Shown: one piece after another, positions 1 through 7,714 of the stretch
Numbering within the stretch: the stretch's first letter is position 1
Layout of the letters: the number at the start of each line of letters is the position of its first letter
Assembly: GCA_015060925.1 (NCBI GenBank)
Contig: SUXM01000017.1
Coordinates: 1 to 56,772, forward strand
Direction of reading: 5' to 3'
DNA: 56,772 nt
Origin: Parabacteroides distasonis
Lineage (GTDB): Bacteria; Bacteroidota; Bacteroidia; Bacteroidales; Tannerellaceae
The notes under the pieces: generated by a model
Seen by the model: only the letters and a program-made list of their open reading frames with translations
Told to the model about the DNA's origin: nothing
The model's database searches: none
Made by a program: the position numbers and the translations under genes

Positions 1-202
1 ACTCCGCATTTGCCTTGCCCTTGTTGAACGACTTGCGTTCACCCTCCAAAGAGGCTATACGCTTTTCCAACTTCGCCTTTTCAAGCAGGTCGGTATTGCC
101 TGACAGAATAGCCATATACTCCGAGATGTTCATGCCTGATTTCTCGTCCATAGCACCAATGATCGTTAAATAACGGGAAGAAATAATGGTAGCAGTTTAC
201 CA
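1..202 (-). pseudogene. Fragment of a large mobile-element DNA methylase/helicase gene, cut by the window edge
   Basis: On the minus strand an open frame enters from the left edge. It can be read back to an ATG at 151 and further to an in-frame TAA near 203. The peptide contains MNISEYMAILSG followed by a charged helical stretch rich in Lys and Glu. I recognise this from the C-terminal half of the very large N6-methylase/SNF2-helicase proteins carried by Bacteroidales conjugative elements. The full protein is well over 1,000 residues and this motif is internal, so starting at a stop or at the ATG implies loss of the N-terminal part. The rest lies outside the window, so a shorter functional protein starting at 151 cannot be excluded. 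The next gene, at 326, is unrelated and on the other strand. Confidence 0.5.
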
Positions 203-264
203 ATGGTTGTTCAAGAATAGACCATATCGAATGTTTCTATTTAATGTAAAATAAAAGAAAATAG

Positions 265-295
265 TTTAGGATTATTTGATAAATTATTATATTTG
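265..295 (+). promoter_or_regulatory. Putative Bacteroidetes promoter of the metallophosphoesterase gene
   Basis: TATATTTG at 288-295 matches the Bacteroidetes -7 consensus TAnnTTTG. A TTTA at 265-268 lies 19 bp upstream, in the position of the -33 TTTG element. The start codon at 326 is about 30 bp downstream. The surrounding DNA is very AT-rich, so chance matches are possible. Confidence 0.45.
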
Positions 296-325
296 AACTC
301 GTTAAAAATTTAATATTAAAAACCC

Positions 326-1306
326 ATGAATCGGCGTGATTTTATACATTTATGTGGGGGTGTGATACTTGCTGCTGAATTGCCTAATTTTGTTAGGGCA
401 GAAGTAAAACGGCCTGTCAATAAGTTGAACCCATTACAAATTAAAGAAATTAAAATCTCAGTTGGAGCATCTACTCCTTTTTCAGCGTTACATATATCAG
501 ATACGCATATAGCACGTGTCGATAATCGGGATATTGAAAGAAAAATCAAACTTGCTTCTAAACGGTCAAAGTTGTTCCCTTGGGGAGAACATTACTTTGA
601 AGAGGCTATAAGTTATGCAAAAGAACATGATATGCTTCTTTTACACACAGGAGACCTGATAGACTTTGTCAGTGAAGCCAATTTGGATTTTATAGCAGCC
701 CATTTTAAGTCTGCTGATTGGTTTACTTCTGCCGGTAATCATGAGTATTCGCAATTTGTTGGAGAGGCTAAAGAGGATGAAGCTTATAAAGCTGAAAGTT
801 TTTCTAAAGTACAAGAGGCTTATCCCAATGATTTAGTTTTATCTTCTCGAATTGTGAATGGAGTCAATTTGGTTTCTATCGATGATGTTTATTATTATTT
901 TACAGAAAAACAACATGAATTGATGGAGTTAGAGGTTCAAAAAGGACTGCCTATAGTGATGCTATGTCATGTCCCATTGTACACTCCAAAACAATGTACA
1001 TATAGTTTGAAATATAACAAAGGAATTGCAGGATATATGACCGGTGCTCCAATTGAAATAACATCAACATACGAACATGATCCTAATTTACCACCGGAAA
1101 AACAATGGCGTAATCGGACTGTTCAACAAAAAGCAGATAAAGTCACTCTTGATTTTATTGCTTGGTTGAAAGAACAAAAATTATTGAAAGGTATTCTTTG
1201 TGGTCATTGCCATTATTTCTTTGAGGAACGATTTTCGCCTACTGCGATTCAATATTCGGTTGGGGCAACCTATAATGGAGAAGCCCATGTCGTACATTTT
1301 GTATAG
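326..1306 (+). CDS. Exported calcineurin-like metallophosphoesterase
   Basis: A 326-residue metallophosphoesterase that would use a two-metal centre to hydrolyse phosphate esters outside the cytoplasm. The N-terminus carries RRDF followed by a hydrophobic stretch and an Ala-rich end near residue 25, resembling a twin-arginine signal. The metal-ligand motifs appear in the expected order: SDTH (about residue 58), GDLID (about 112), GNHE (about 137), CHVPL (about 215) and GHCHYF (about 291). The substrate cannot be read from sequence. The stop is 53 bp before the corrinoid gene, so it may share that operon or simply precede it. No phosphate-linked gene is nearby to suggest a partner. Confidence 0.85.
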   Translation: MNRRDFIHLCGGVILAAELPNFVRAEVKRPVNKLNPLQIKEIKISVGASTPFSALHISDTHIARVDNRDIERKIKLASKRSKLFPWGEHYFEEAISYAKEHDMLLLHTGDLIDFVSEANLDFIAAHFKSADWFTSAGNHEYSQFVGEAKEDEAYKAESFSKVQEAYPNDLVLSSRIVNGVNLVSIDDVYYYFTEKQHELMELEVQKGLPIVMLCHVPLYTPKQCTYSLKYNKGIAGYMTGAPIEITSTYEHDPNLPPEKQWRNRTVQQKADKVTLDFIAWLKEQKLLKGILCGHCHYFFEERFSPTAIQYSVGATYNGEAHVVHFV

Positions 1307-1359
1307 TGAACATTTTTTAAGATAAATACAAATTAATAATAAATCTAATACCAAAGGTT

Positions 1360-2028
1360 ATGAATGACATTTTAGAACAAATTGCATTATGTGTGGAGAA
1401 CGGTAAAATAAATCAAAAGTCACCCTATCCACCAACAATGAAAGGACAGTTAGGAGCAGATGAACTTACTCTGCAGGCATTGGAAGAGGGGATAAACCCA
1501 TCGGATGTTTTATCTAAAGGTTTGATTGTTGGAATGGGACGTATTGGCGTGAAATTCCGTGAAGGAAAGGTTTTTGTTCCACAAGTGTTGATGAGTGCAA
1601 AGGCAATGAATGGTGCTATGGCACATTTGAAGAAATATTTCATGGATGGTTCTGTACAACGAAAAGGAAAACTGATTATTGGAACAGTAGAAGGTGATTT
1701 GCATGACATTGGTAAAAACTTGGTATGTATGATTGCCGAAGGAAATGGCTATGAAGTGATTGATTTGGGAGTGGATGTCCCTGCTGAAAAATTTATTGAA
1801 GCGATTAAACTTCATCCGGGAGCATTTGTTGGTATGTCTGCTTTACTTACAACAACAATGGCTAACATGGAAAAAATAAATAAACAGATTAAAGCTGAAT
1901 TCCCGGAAACTATTACATGTGTAGGCGGTGCACCTTTAAATAATGAGTTTGCACAAAAAATTGGTGCGGATTATTATACAGACGAGCCACAAGCATTGGT
2001 TGATATTTTTGATAAATTGGTTGGATAA
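1360..2028 (+). CDS. Corrinoid (B12-binding) methyl carrier protein, MtaC/MtbC-like
   Basis: A 222-residue cytoplasmic protein with the two-domain layout of methyltransferase corrinoid proteins. A helical cap (about 1-90) precedes a Rossmann-like cobalamin domain. The cobalt-ligating signature DLHDIG (about 112-117) supplies the lower axial His, and GVDVP and a GG loop near 190 follow. The length matches MtaC/MtbC/MttC-type proteins. It would shuttle a methyl group from a donor-specific methyltransferase to an acceptor-specific one. The neighbours fit: two UroD-fold methyltransferases and a MetH-type reactivation domain follow within a few bases. It is too short to be MetH. The methyl donor is unknown. 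Confidence 0.88.
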   Translation: MNDILEQIALCVENGKINQKSPYPPTMKGQLGADELTLQALEEGINPSDVLSKGLIVGMGRIGVKFREGKVFVPQVLMSAKAMNGAMAHLKKYFMDGSVQRKGKLIIGTVEGDLHDIGKNLVCMIAEGNGYEVIDLGVDVPAEKFIEAIKLHPGAFVGMSALLTTTMANMEKINKQIKAEFPETITCVGGAPLNNEFAQKIGADYYTDEPQALVDIFDKLVG

Positions 2029-2039
2029 AACGGGATGAT

Positions 2040-3035
2040 ATGAATGTAGATAATTGGATAAATGACATTTTACATGCACGTGAACGTTTCACTGTGCCAA
2101 TTATGACCCATCCCGGTATTGAAATGATTGGTGCGACAGTCAAAGAGGTGGTTCAATGTGGAGAGAAACATGCACAGGCTATTTATGAATTGAGCAAAAA
2201 ATATCCATCAAAGGCAGCTACTGTGATTATGGATCTTACAGTGGAAGCTGAAGCTTTTGGAAGTTCTATTGAATTTCCCGAGAATGATATGCCACATATT
2301 TTGGGGAGTTTAGTTGATGCGAGCAATGTTGAAGCATTACAAATACCTCCAATGTCGGCCGGAAGAATTCCTGAATATATACTGGCTAATAAGAGGGCTG
2401 TAGAAATGATTTCGGATAAACCTGTTTTTGCAGGTGTTATTGGCCCTTTTTCGTTAGCGGGAAGATTATACGGCATGTCAGAGATTATGGTTGATTGTTA
2501 TTTGGAACCAGATGCTATCACATTGTTACTTGAAAAATGTACACAGTTCATTGAAAACTATTGTTTAGAATTGAAGAAAACAGGATGCCTTGGAGTGATC
2601 ATGGCTGAACCTGCTGCCGGATTATTATCTAACGAGGATTGTATGCAATTCTCTTCCGTATATATAAAGAATATCATAGAAAAGGTGCAAGATGAATCTT
2701 TTATGGTAGTCTTGCATAATTGTGGTAATACCGGTCAATGTACGGAGGCTATGATAGCTACAGGTGCTAAAGCTTATCATTTTGGGAATGCTGTATCTAT
2801 GATAGAGGTATTGAAACAGTGTCCGAATGATACTTTGGTTATGGGAAATATTGATCCAGTAGGAGTTCTTCGTATGATGTCTCCTAATGAGGTCGAAAAA
2901 GAGGTCTCTACACTATTGGAACAAACAACAGAGTATCCGAATTTCGTATTATCGACAGGATGTGATGTCCCACCTTGTGTACCTGAAGAAAACATAGAGG
3001 CCTATTATCATGCCTTATCGATGTACAATAGTTGA
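2040..3035 (+). CDS. UroD-fold, zinc-type corrinoid methyltransferase (MtaA/MtbA family)
   Basis: A 331-residue TIM-barrel methyltransferase of the uroporphyrinogen decarboxylase superfamily. His226-x-Cys228 and Cys308 match the HxC...C zinc site of MtaA/MtbA enzymes, which activate a thiol to accept a methyl group from methyl-corrinoid. True HemE decarboxylases lack this Cys set, so heme synthesis is unlikely. The gene starts 11 bp after the corrinoid protein gene, which indicates co-transcription. In methanogens the acceptor is coenzyme M; nothing here suggests CoM synthesis, so the acceptor is probably another thiol such as homocysteine. That last step is inference. Confidence 0.82.
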   Translation: MNVDNWINDILHARERFTVPIMTHPGIEMIGATVKEVVQCGEKHAQAIYELSKKYPSKAATVIMDLTVEAEAFGSSIEFPENDMPHILGSLVDASNVEALQIPPMSAGRIPEYILANKRAVEMISDKPVFAGVIGPFSLAGRLYGMSEIMVDCYLEPDAITLLLEKCTQFIENYCLELKKTGCLGVIMAEPAAGLLSNEDCMQFSSVYIKNIIEKVQDESFMVVLHNCGNTGQCTEAMIATGAKAYHFGNAVSMIEVLKQCPNDTLVMGNIDPVGVLRMMSPNEVEKEVSTLLEQTTEYPNFVLSTGCDVPPCVPEENIEAYYHALSMYNS

Positions 3036-3048
3036 GCATAAAGATTCC

Positions 3049-3762
3049 ATGAAGGATAGAGTTATATATTATAATCCGACTATTCAAGAAATAAACCTTC
3101 AATCTGAAGATATTTTTGATATGCTCCATGAAGAGGATCGTTCTCCGGAGAATCCAATTGTATGTGAGGTGATGGACGTTTTAGGGCAAGTCCCAGAAAT
3201 CGCAGATATTAGAGGAGGATATATTATTTTTGAGGAGATAGAAAGATACTCTGAAACAGGAGAGATACGAATAGCAGGACAAACCATTAAGACTTCCCGG
3301 AAGATTTGTCGATTCATGGAAGGGGCTGAAAAAATAGCTGTTTTTATTTGTACTGCCGGACAAGGATTTACAGACTATTCCAATAAATATAATAAAGAAG
3401 GGGAGTATCTGAAAGGATATATTACGGACACAATGGGAAGTGTGGTTGTAGAAAAAGCGATGGATTACATTCAATCCGAACTTGAAAAAAGAATGGAGCA
3501 AGAGGGTTTTAAAATAACCAATCGGTATAGTCCCGGATATTGCAATTGGTCTGTAGATGATCAAAAAAAACTTTTTTCATTACTTCCGGATCATGTCTGT
3601 GATATTTCACTTTCGTCCAGCTGTTTGATGACTCCCATCAAATCGGTAAGTGGAATTATCGGTATCGGAAAAGATGTCCAAAAAAACAGTTATTCCTGTG
3701 ATATTTGTAACAATCAAACTTGTATATACAGGAAGGTGAAAAATAAAAATATTCAACATTAA
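3049..3762 (+). CDS. Stand-alone MetH-type reactivation domain protein (corrinoid reactivase candidate)
   Basis: The frame is open from 3010, but the ATG at 3049 just after the previous stop is the more natural start, giving 237 residues. The motif RYSPGY (residues 159-164) and the following NWSVDDQK match the SAM-binding part of the methionine synthase activation domain. SSSCLMTPIKSVSG continues that fold. In MetH this domain reductively methylates inactive cob(II)alamin with SAM. As a free protein in this operon it would repair the neighbouring corrinoid protein. The C-terminus has CDIC followed by a Cys four residues on (Cys217, 220, 225), which could hold zinc or an iron-sulphur cluster. 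No RamA-type reactivase is seen nearby. Confidence 0.78.
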   Translation: MKDRVIYYNPTIQEINLQSEDIFDMLHEEDRSPENPIVCEVMDVLGQVPEIADIRGGYIIFEEIERYSETGEIRIAGQTIKTSRKICRFMEGAEKIAVFICTAGQGFTDYSNKYNKEGEYLKGYITDTMGSVVVEKAMDYIQSELEKRMEQEGFKITNRYSPGYCNWSVDDQKKLFSLLPDHVCDISLSSSCLMTPIKSVSGIIGIGKDVQKNSYSCDICNNQTCIYRKVKNKNIQH

Positions 3763-3775
3763 ACGATTAATAAAT

Positions 3776-4843
3776 ATGAATAAGATGACTCCAAAAGAAC
3801 GTATTTGGGCTACGATCAATCGACAGCCTATAGATCGATTACCGATTGATTTATGGTGTTCTCCGGAAGTACTTGATTCTTTACGAAAATATACTTCGTT
3901 AGATGACGAAATGGCTGTCTACAATAAGTTAGGTTTAGATAAAATTGTTTGGATTTTTCCAGGATATGGTGGCCGTTATTTTGATCCAAACGATAGTGGA
4001 GAAATCACAATGTGGGGTGTTCCGACTCGAATGGTAAAAGCTGGCTTGGCCACTTATCAAGAGTATATAAATCCTCCTATAGCTGATTATATGGATCCTT
4101 CCGAATTGGCAGACTATCATTCTTGGCCGGATCCTAATAAGTTTGATTATGAAGGGGCAAAGGCATTGGCTAAAAAGGCTCGTTCTTGGGATTTTGCCAC
4201 TATAGGACCTTGGATTTCACACTTTGAAATCTATTGCCAAATGCGAGGCTTGGAAAATGCCTTGATGGATACTTTGGCTTTCCCGGATTTTTTGGATGCG
4301 ACAATTGAACGTATTGATGCTATTCAAACAATTATGCTGGAAAAAATGCTCAAAGAGTTGAATGAAGATATAGATATCGTGTTCATTAGTGATGATATGG
4401 GTATGCAAGATAGCATGCTTATTTCTTTAGAATCATGGGAAACTCATTTTAAACAGAGATTAAAAAATTGGTGTGATTTAATTCATAGTTATGGAAAAAA
4501 AGTTCTATATCATACAGATGGAGCAGTTCTTCCTTTGATACCAGGATTGATAGAATGTGGTGTAGATATTTTGAACCCTATACAGCATGTTTGTCCGGGA
4601 ATGGATAGAACTAAACTAAAAGAACAATTTGGTAAGGATCTTATTTTCCATGGAGGAGTTGAGAATCAACGTATTTTACCAATGGGAACAGTAGATGAAG
4701 TCATTGAAGAAACACGAAAGTGTCTTGATACTTTAGGTAAAGATGGTGGTTATATCTGTTGTTCGTGTCATAATGCACAAGCGGGTACACCTGTAGAAAA
4801 CATTTTAGCCATGATAGATACAGTAAAAAACGATAGAAGATAA
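3776..4843 (+). CDS. Second UroD-fold methyltransferase, divergent metal site
   Basis: A 355-residue UroD-superfamily protein at the end of the corrinoid operon. The barrel core is recognisable, with FHGGVENQ late in the barrel and a Cys-rich CCSCHN near the C-terminus. The equivalent of the HxC zinc motif reads HTD (near residue 243), so the metal site differs from the other UroD-like protein of the operon. In related systems one UroD-type enzyme demethylates the substrate and the other passes the methyl on. By analogy this could be the donor-specific enzyme. Its start is 13 bp after the reactivase stop. Substrate unknown. Confidence 0.78.
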   Translation: MNKMTPKERIWATINRQPIDRLPIDLWCSPEVLDSLRKYTSLDDEMAVYNKLGLDKIVWIFPGYGGRYFDPNDSGEITMWGVPTRMVKAGLATYQEYINPPIADYMDPSELADYHSWPDPNKFDYEGAKALAKKARSWDFATIGPWISHFEIYCQMRGLENALMDTLAFPDFLDATIERIDAIQTIMLEKMLKELNEDIDIVFISDDMGMQDSMLISLESWETHFKQRLKNWCDLIHSYGKKVLYHTDGAVLPLIPGLIECGVDILNPIQHVCPGMDRTKLKEQFGKDLIFHGGVENQRILPMGTVDEVIEETRKCLDTLGKDGGYICCSCHNAQAGTPVENILAMIDTVKNDRR

Positions 4844-4870
4844 TACGGTAGAAAAATAGTATTTGTAAAA

Positions 4871-4900
4871 AGAGGTCATTTATTATGATCTCTTTTTTTA
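4871..4900 (+). terminator. Intrinsic terminator of the corrinoid operon
   Basis: AGAGGTCA and TGATCTCT form an 8-bp stem with one G-T pair around a short AT loop, followed by a run of T. It lies 28 bp after the last methyltransferase gene and separates it from the signalling island. Confidence 0.8.
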
Positions 4901-4938
4901 TTTGATCAGGCAGTATGGAATAATATCAGAAAAATGAT

Positions 4939-4946
4939 TATATTTG
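4939..4946 (+). promoter_or_regulatory. Putative -7 element for the signalling island
   Basis: TATATTTG matches TAnnTTTG and lies 22 bp before the LytTR start codon. No good -33 TTTG is present at the right distance, so expression may depend on an activator. Confidence 0.4.
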
Positions 4947-4967
4947 TGATATAAAAAGAATCTAAGC

Positions 4968-5339
4968 ATGGAGCGATATTTAATTATAAAGACAAGAGAT
5001 GAGTTGTTACGAATCAAAATAGGCCAAATACTTTATTTTGAAGCAGATCGTAATTATACAAAATTACTATTGTCAAATGGAATCTTATTTACTTTTGCTA
5101 TAAATATAGGTAAAATTGAAGAATTGTTGGAAAAGCAGGTTGCAGGTTCCAAGCATATTTTGATGCGTGTAGGTAAGAGCCATATTATCAATAAGAATCA
5201 TATTTTACAAATTAATCTACCTAAGCAAAAATTACTTTTGCTTACTTTGGATGGTAAACCGCGAGAATTAGTAATATCTAAAGAACCTTTGAAGGTATTA
5301 AAGGATGCGTTAGAAAAGGAAATGGAAAAGAACGAATAA
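4968..5339 (+). CDS. Stand-alone LytTR DNA-binding protein
   Basis: A 123-residue protein that is almost entirely a LytTR domain. It has an early I-x-YFEADRNYT strand-turn segment, a FLMRVGKSHIIN-like core (here LMRVGKSHIINKNH, about 66-79) and a basic C-terminal strand. No receiver domain or membrane segment is present, so its activity must be controlled by another protein or by dosage. It begins the island and ends 11 bp before the FHA gene, which suggests it regulates or is regulated by the phospho-signalling proteins downstream. DNA targets cannot be assigned from this window alone. Confidence 0.8.
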   Translation: MERYLIIKTRDELLRIKIGQILYFEADRNYTKLLLSNGILFTFAINIGKIEELLEKQVAGSKHILMRVGKSHIINKNHILQINLPKQKLLLLTLDGKPRELVISKEPLKVLKDALEKEMEKNE

Positions 5340-5350
5340 AAAATAGACCA

Positions 5351-6001
5351 ATGATAATCAGGATTGGGAAAGCAATAGATAATGATTTTGTAATTAATGA
5401 TCCTCATGTGAGTCGTTATCATGCCAAATTAATACACAATGAAGAAGGTTGGTTGTTAGAAGATTTGAGTTCTACTAATGGAACTTTTGTCAATGGTAGC
5501 CAAATTGTAAGAAAATATGTGACACCTGGCGATAAAATTACATTAGGAGATAGTTATGAATTAAATCTTTCAGAGGTACAAAAATTCAATAATGATTATA
5601 GTGAAGAGTTTGATAAACTAAAAGATGTATATGAGAATTATACCCAGGCAAAAGTGAAGATTCAATCATCTAACCAGTTTAAGACAAGATTAATTCAAAC
5701 ACTTCCATTTGTAATACCAGGTATAATAGGTGTTATAGTTGGTTTTTTAGGGAAAGGAAGCATGGCGTTATTGGTGTTAAGTTTGATAATAACAATATGT
5801 GCTCCAACGATTGGAATTTATTTAGCAGCCAAACAATCGGCAAAGATTCCGATATTATTGCAAGATTTAACCAACCAGTTTAAAATTGATTATGTATGTC
5901 CTAAATGTGGAACCTTTTTAGGAGAAGTTCCTTGGGAATCTTTACGAAATCGAAAACAATGCCCGGTATCTTCTTGTAAGGCAAAGTGGATGAGTGAATA
6001 A
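5351..6001 (+). CDS. Membrane FHA-domain protein with C-terminal zinc ribbon
   Basis: A 216-residue protein with three parts. Residues 1-75 form a canonical FHA phosphothreonine-binding domain (GKAIDNDF, then SRYHA, then STNGTFVNG). A linker follows, then two closely spaced hydrophobic segments (about 118-163) that would hairpin through the inner membrane. The C-terminal tail has CPKC and, about 20 residues on, CPVSSC, forming a zinc ribbon. FHA and zinc ribbon would both face the cytoplasm. With kinase, phosphatase and a second FHA protein encoded just downstream, it is a likely membrane-tethered reader of the kinase output. Confidence 0.82.
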   Translation: MIIRIGKAIDNDFVINDPHVSRYHAKLIHNEEGWLLEDLSSTNGTFVNGSQIVRKYVTPGDKITLGDSYELNLSEVQKFNNDYSEEFDKLKDVYENYTQAKVKIQSSNQFKTRLIQTLPFVIPGIIGVIVGFLGKGSMALLVLSLIITICAPTIGIYLAAKQSAKIPILLQDLTNQFKIDYVCPKCGTFLGEVPWESLRNRKQCPVSSCKAKWMSE

Positions 6002-6096
6002 TAGTTTTTATATACTGAAAGTATTACTTTCGTACAATAACCCTAAGTGTTGGATTATAAGACATTAATTTTAGGACAGGTATTAAACTCTTTATT

Positions 6097-6104
6097 TACT
6101 TTTG
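6097..6104 (+). promoter_or_regulatory. Putative internal -7 element before the acidic peptide gene
   Basis: TACTTTTG matches TAnnTTTG, 28 bp upstream of the ATG at 6132, within a 130-bp gap that separates LytTR-FHA from the rest of the island. A small palindrome, GAAAGTA-T-TACTTTC, sits at 6017-6031 and could be an operator. The peptide and downstream genes may thus be transcribed on their own. Confidence 0.5.
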
Positions 6105-6131
6105 CATTCAGAAATATAAACTTTAATCATT

Positions 6132-6371
6132 ATGCAAGCAGGGGATTACACATTCGTGACGTTGGACAGCGACGACGTAATTTTGTCGGACGCTGTGATT
6201 GTGGATGTGGACGGTGAGAATGATTTGTCGGATATTGTAATGATAGATGAAGAGGGTTATAACTCTGATTTTATTACATTATCAGACGATACAATTATGT
6301 TATCTGATGCAGATGTCTTAGATACATATTCTACTGAAATTGATGGATCTGATATTTCATTTTTGATATGA
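6132..6371 (+). CDS. Acidic 79-residue repeat peptide, candidate phospho-substrate
   Basis: I do not recognise this protein as a known family. It is very acidic, with many Asp and Ser and no Lys, Arg, His or Cys. It contains two degenerate copies of a motif: VTLDSDDVILSDA at 9-21 and ITLSDDTIMLSDA at 48-60. Thr49 and Thr68 each have Asp at +3, a context many FHA domains favour once Thr is phosphorylated. The stop overlaps the start of the next FHA gene by 4 bp (ATGA), implying coupled translation. The first 110 bp are clearly richer in GC than the flanking DNA. An acidic substrate or adaptor between kinase and FHA proteins is the most economical reading, but it is inference. Confidence 0.7.
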   Translation: MQAGDYTFVTLDSDDVILSDAVIVDVDGENDLSDIVMIDEEGYNSDFITLSDDTIMLSDADVLDTYSTEIDGSDISFLI

Positions 6372-6868
6372 TATCCGTTAAATGTCCACATTGCAATGTT
6401 GGTTTAAAAGTAGACGAGGGGAAGCTTCCCCTCGGAATTACTTCCTTCAATTGTCCGAAGTGTAAACAACCGATCCCTGTTTCTTTTTTGCATAAAGAAG
6501 AAGCAGAAACAACTTTAGTACATACTCCTCTAATTGAAAACACAGGGAAATTATCCATAATCCCTAATGAAGAGACAGATGAACAGATATTCCTTTTGCA
6601 AGAGGGTGTATATGTGATTGGAAGGGAATCTAAAACTTCTAAAGCAACAATTTGTATAAAGACGATGGATAAATCCATGAGTCGTGAGCACATCCGTATT
6701 GAAGTAAAAAAAGATTCTAAAGGTGGATATAAACACTATCTTTCTGACAATAATAGTAAGAATCAGACGTTATATAATAGCAATTACTTAAGAAAAGGCG
6801 AGGTTGTGGTATTGAGTGACAATGATGAAATCATGTTAGGTCGTACAACCCTTCGTTTTAATCTATAA
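6368..6868 (+). CDS. Cytoplasmic zinc-ribbon FHA protein
   Basis: A 166-residue soluble protein. The N-terminus is a zinc ribbon of CPHC (6-9) and CPKC (29-32), similar to the MJ0042-type fingers seen in signalling proteins. Residues about 70-166 form an FHA domain with VIGRES, SREHIR and a late LGRTTLRF strand. The usual NG turn is altered (NSKNQT). The ATG overlaps the stop of the acidic peptide gene, so the two are probably made in fixed proportion. It should bind phosphothreonine produced by the downstream kinase. Confidence 0.83.
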   Translation: MISVKCPHCNVGLKVDEGKLPLGITSFNCPKCKQPIPVSFLHKEEAETTLVHTPLIENTGKLSIIPNEETDEQIFLLQEGVYVIGRESKTSKATICIKTMDKSMSREHIRIEVKKDSKGGYKHYLSDNNSKNQTLYNSNYLRKGEVVVLSDNDEIMLGRTTLRFNL

Positions 6869-6880
6869 AAGAGTTTTGTT

Positions 6881-7681
6881 ATGAGTATAACAATCAGCAA
6901 ACCTTGGGCAATAAGTGAGAAAGGAGGTAGATTGAATAATGAGGATTCTATCTATCCACAACCAGAAGTTTCTCATACGAATCAAAGACTTTTTTTAGTC
7001 TGTGACGGTGTCGGTGGTGCTGAAAGAGGAGAAGTAGCCAGTTCGTTGGCATGCGAATCTTTTCAAACATATTTTCATACATTCTCAGAAAAAGAGCCTA
7101 CAAAAGAATTTATAGATAAGGCTGTAGGTTATGTTGAGACCCGTTTTGACGAATACATCTTGACTCATCCTTCTGCCAAAGGTATGGCTACCACTTTGAC
7201 GATGGCTTATATTGGAGTAAATGGTATTACATTAGCTCATATAGGTGATAGTCGGATTTATCATTTTAGGAACGGTAAAATCTTATATCAAACAGAAGAT
7301 CATTCATTAGTTAATAACCTTATTAAATTAGGACGAATTACGTCAGAAGAGGCTAAAAAACATCCACAGAGACATGTCATCACCCGTGCAATTCAAGGTT
7401 CAAAGTATGCTACAGAATCAGATGTAGTCTTTTTAAAGGATATTCAAGCGGGAGATTTTATTTTTATGTGTTCAGATGGAGTGTTAGAACATTTAACAAA
7501 TGAAGATTTATCAGCCATTTTTGCATCAAATAATACTGAATCCATTAAAGATGAAATCATGACATCTTGTTCAGGTAGAACAAAAGATAACTATTCATTT
7601 TATATCATACCTATACAAAATGTGTTTAATTCAGCAGGTTTAAAGCAAAATATTCTTTCTTTCCTTTATTCTTTTATTTAA
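6881..7681 (+). CDS. PP2C-family Ser/Thr protein phosphatase
   Basis: A 266-residue soluble phosphatase. Metal-binding motifs of PP2C enzymes are present in order: NNEDS (Asp22), CDGVGG (Asp42), a HIGDSRIY block (about 121-128), CSDGV (about 198-202) and KDNYS (about 235). It would remove phosphates placed by the kinase encoded 33 bp downstream, giving a reversible switch. No transmembrane or sensor domain is attached. The C-terminal 25 residues are outside the core fold. Confidence 0.9.
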   Translation: MSITISKPWAISEKGGRLNNEDSIYPQPEVSHTNQRLFLVCDGVGGAERGEVASSLACESFQTYFHTFSEKEPTKEFIDKAVGYVETRFDEYILTHPSAKGMATTLTMAYIGVNGITLAHIGDSRIYHFRNGKILYQTEDHSLVNNLIKLGRITSEEAKKHPQRHVITRAIQGSKYATESDVVFLKDIQAGDFIFMCSDGVLEHLTNEDLSAIFASNNTESIKDEIMTSCSGRTKDNYSFYIIPIQNVFNSAGLKQNILSFLYSFI

Positions 7682-7714
7682 ATGACGTAATTTTGGCAGA
7701 TTAAAATAATAGTT

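Noticed and set aside
2040..4843. Heme biosynthesis hemE (uroporphyrinogen decarboxylase)
   Set aside because: The HxC...C zinc motif in the first copy, the corrinoid neighbour and the reactivation domain point to methyl transfer.
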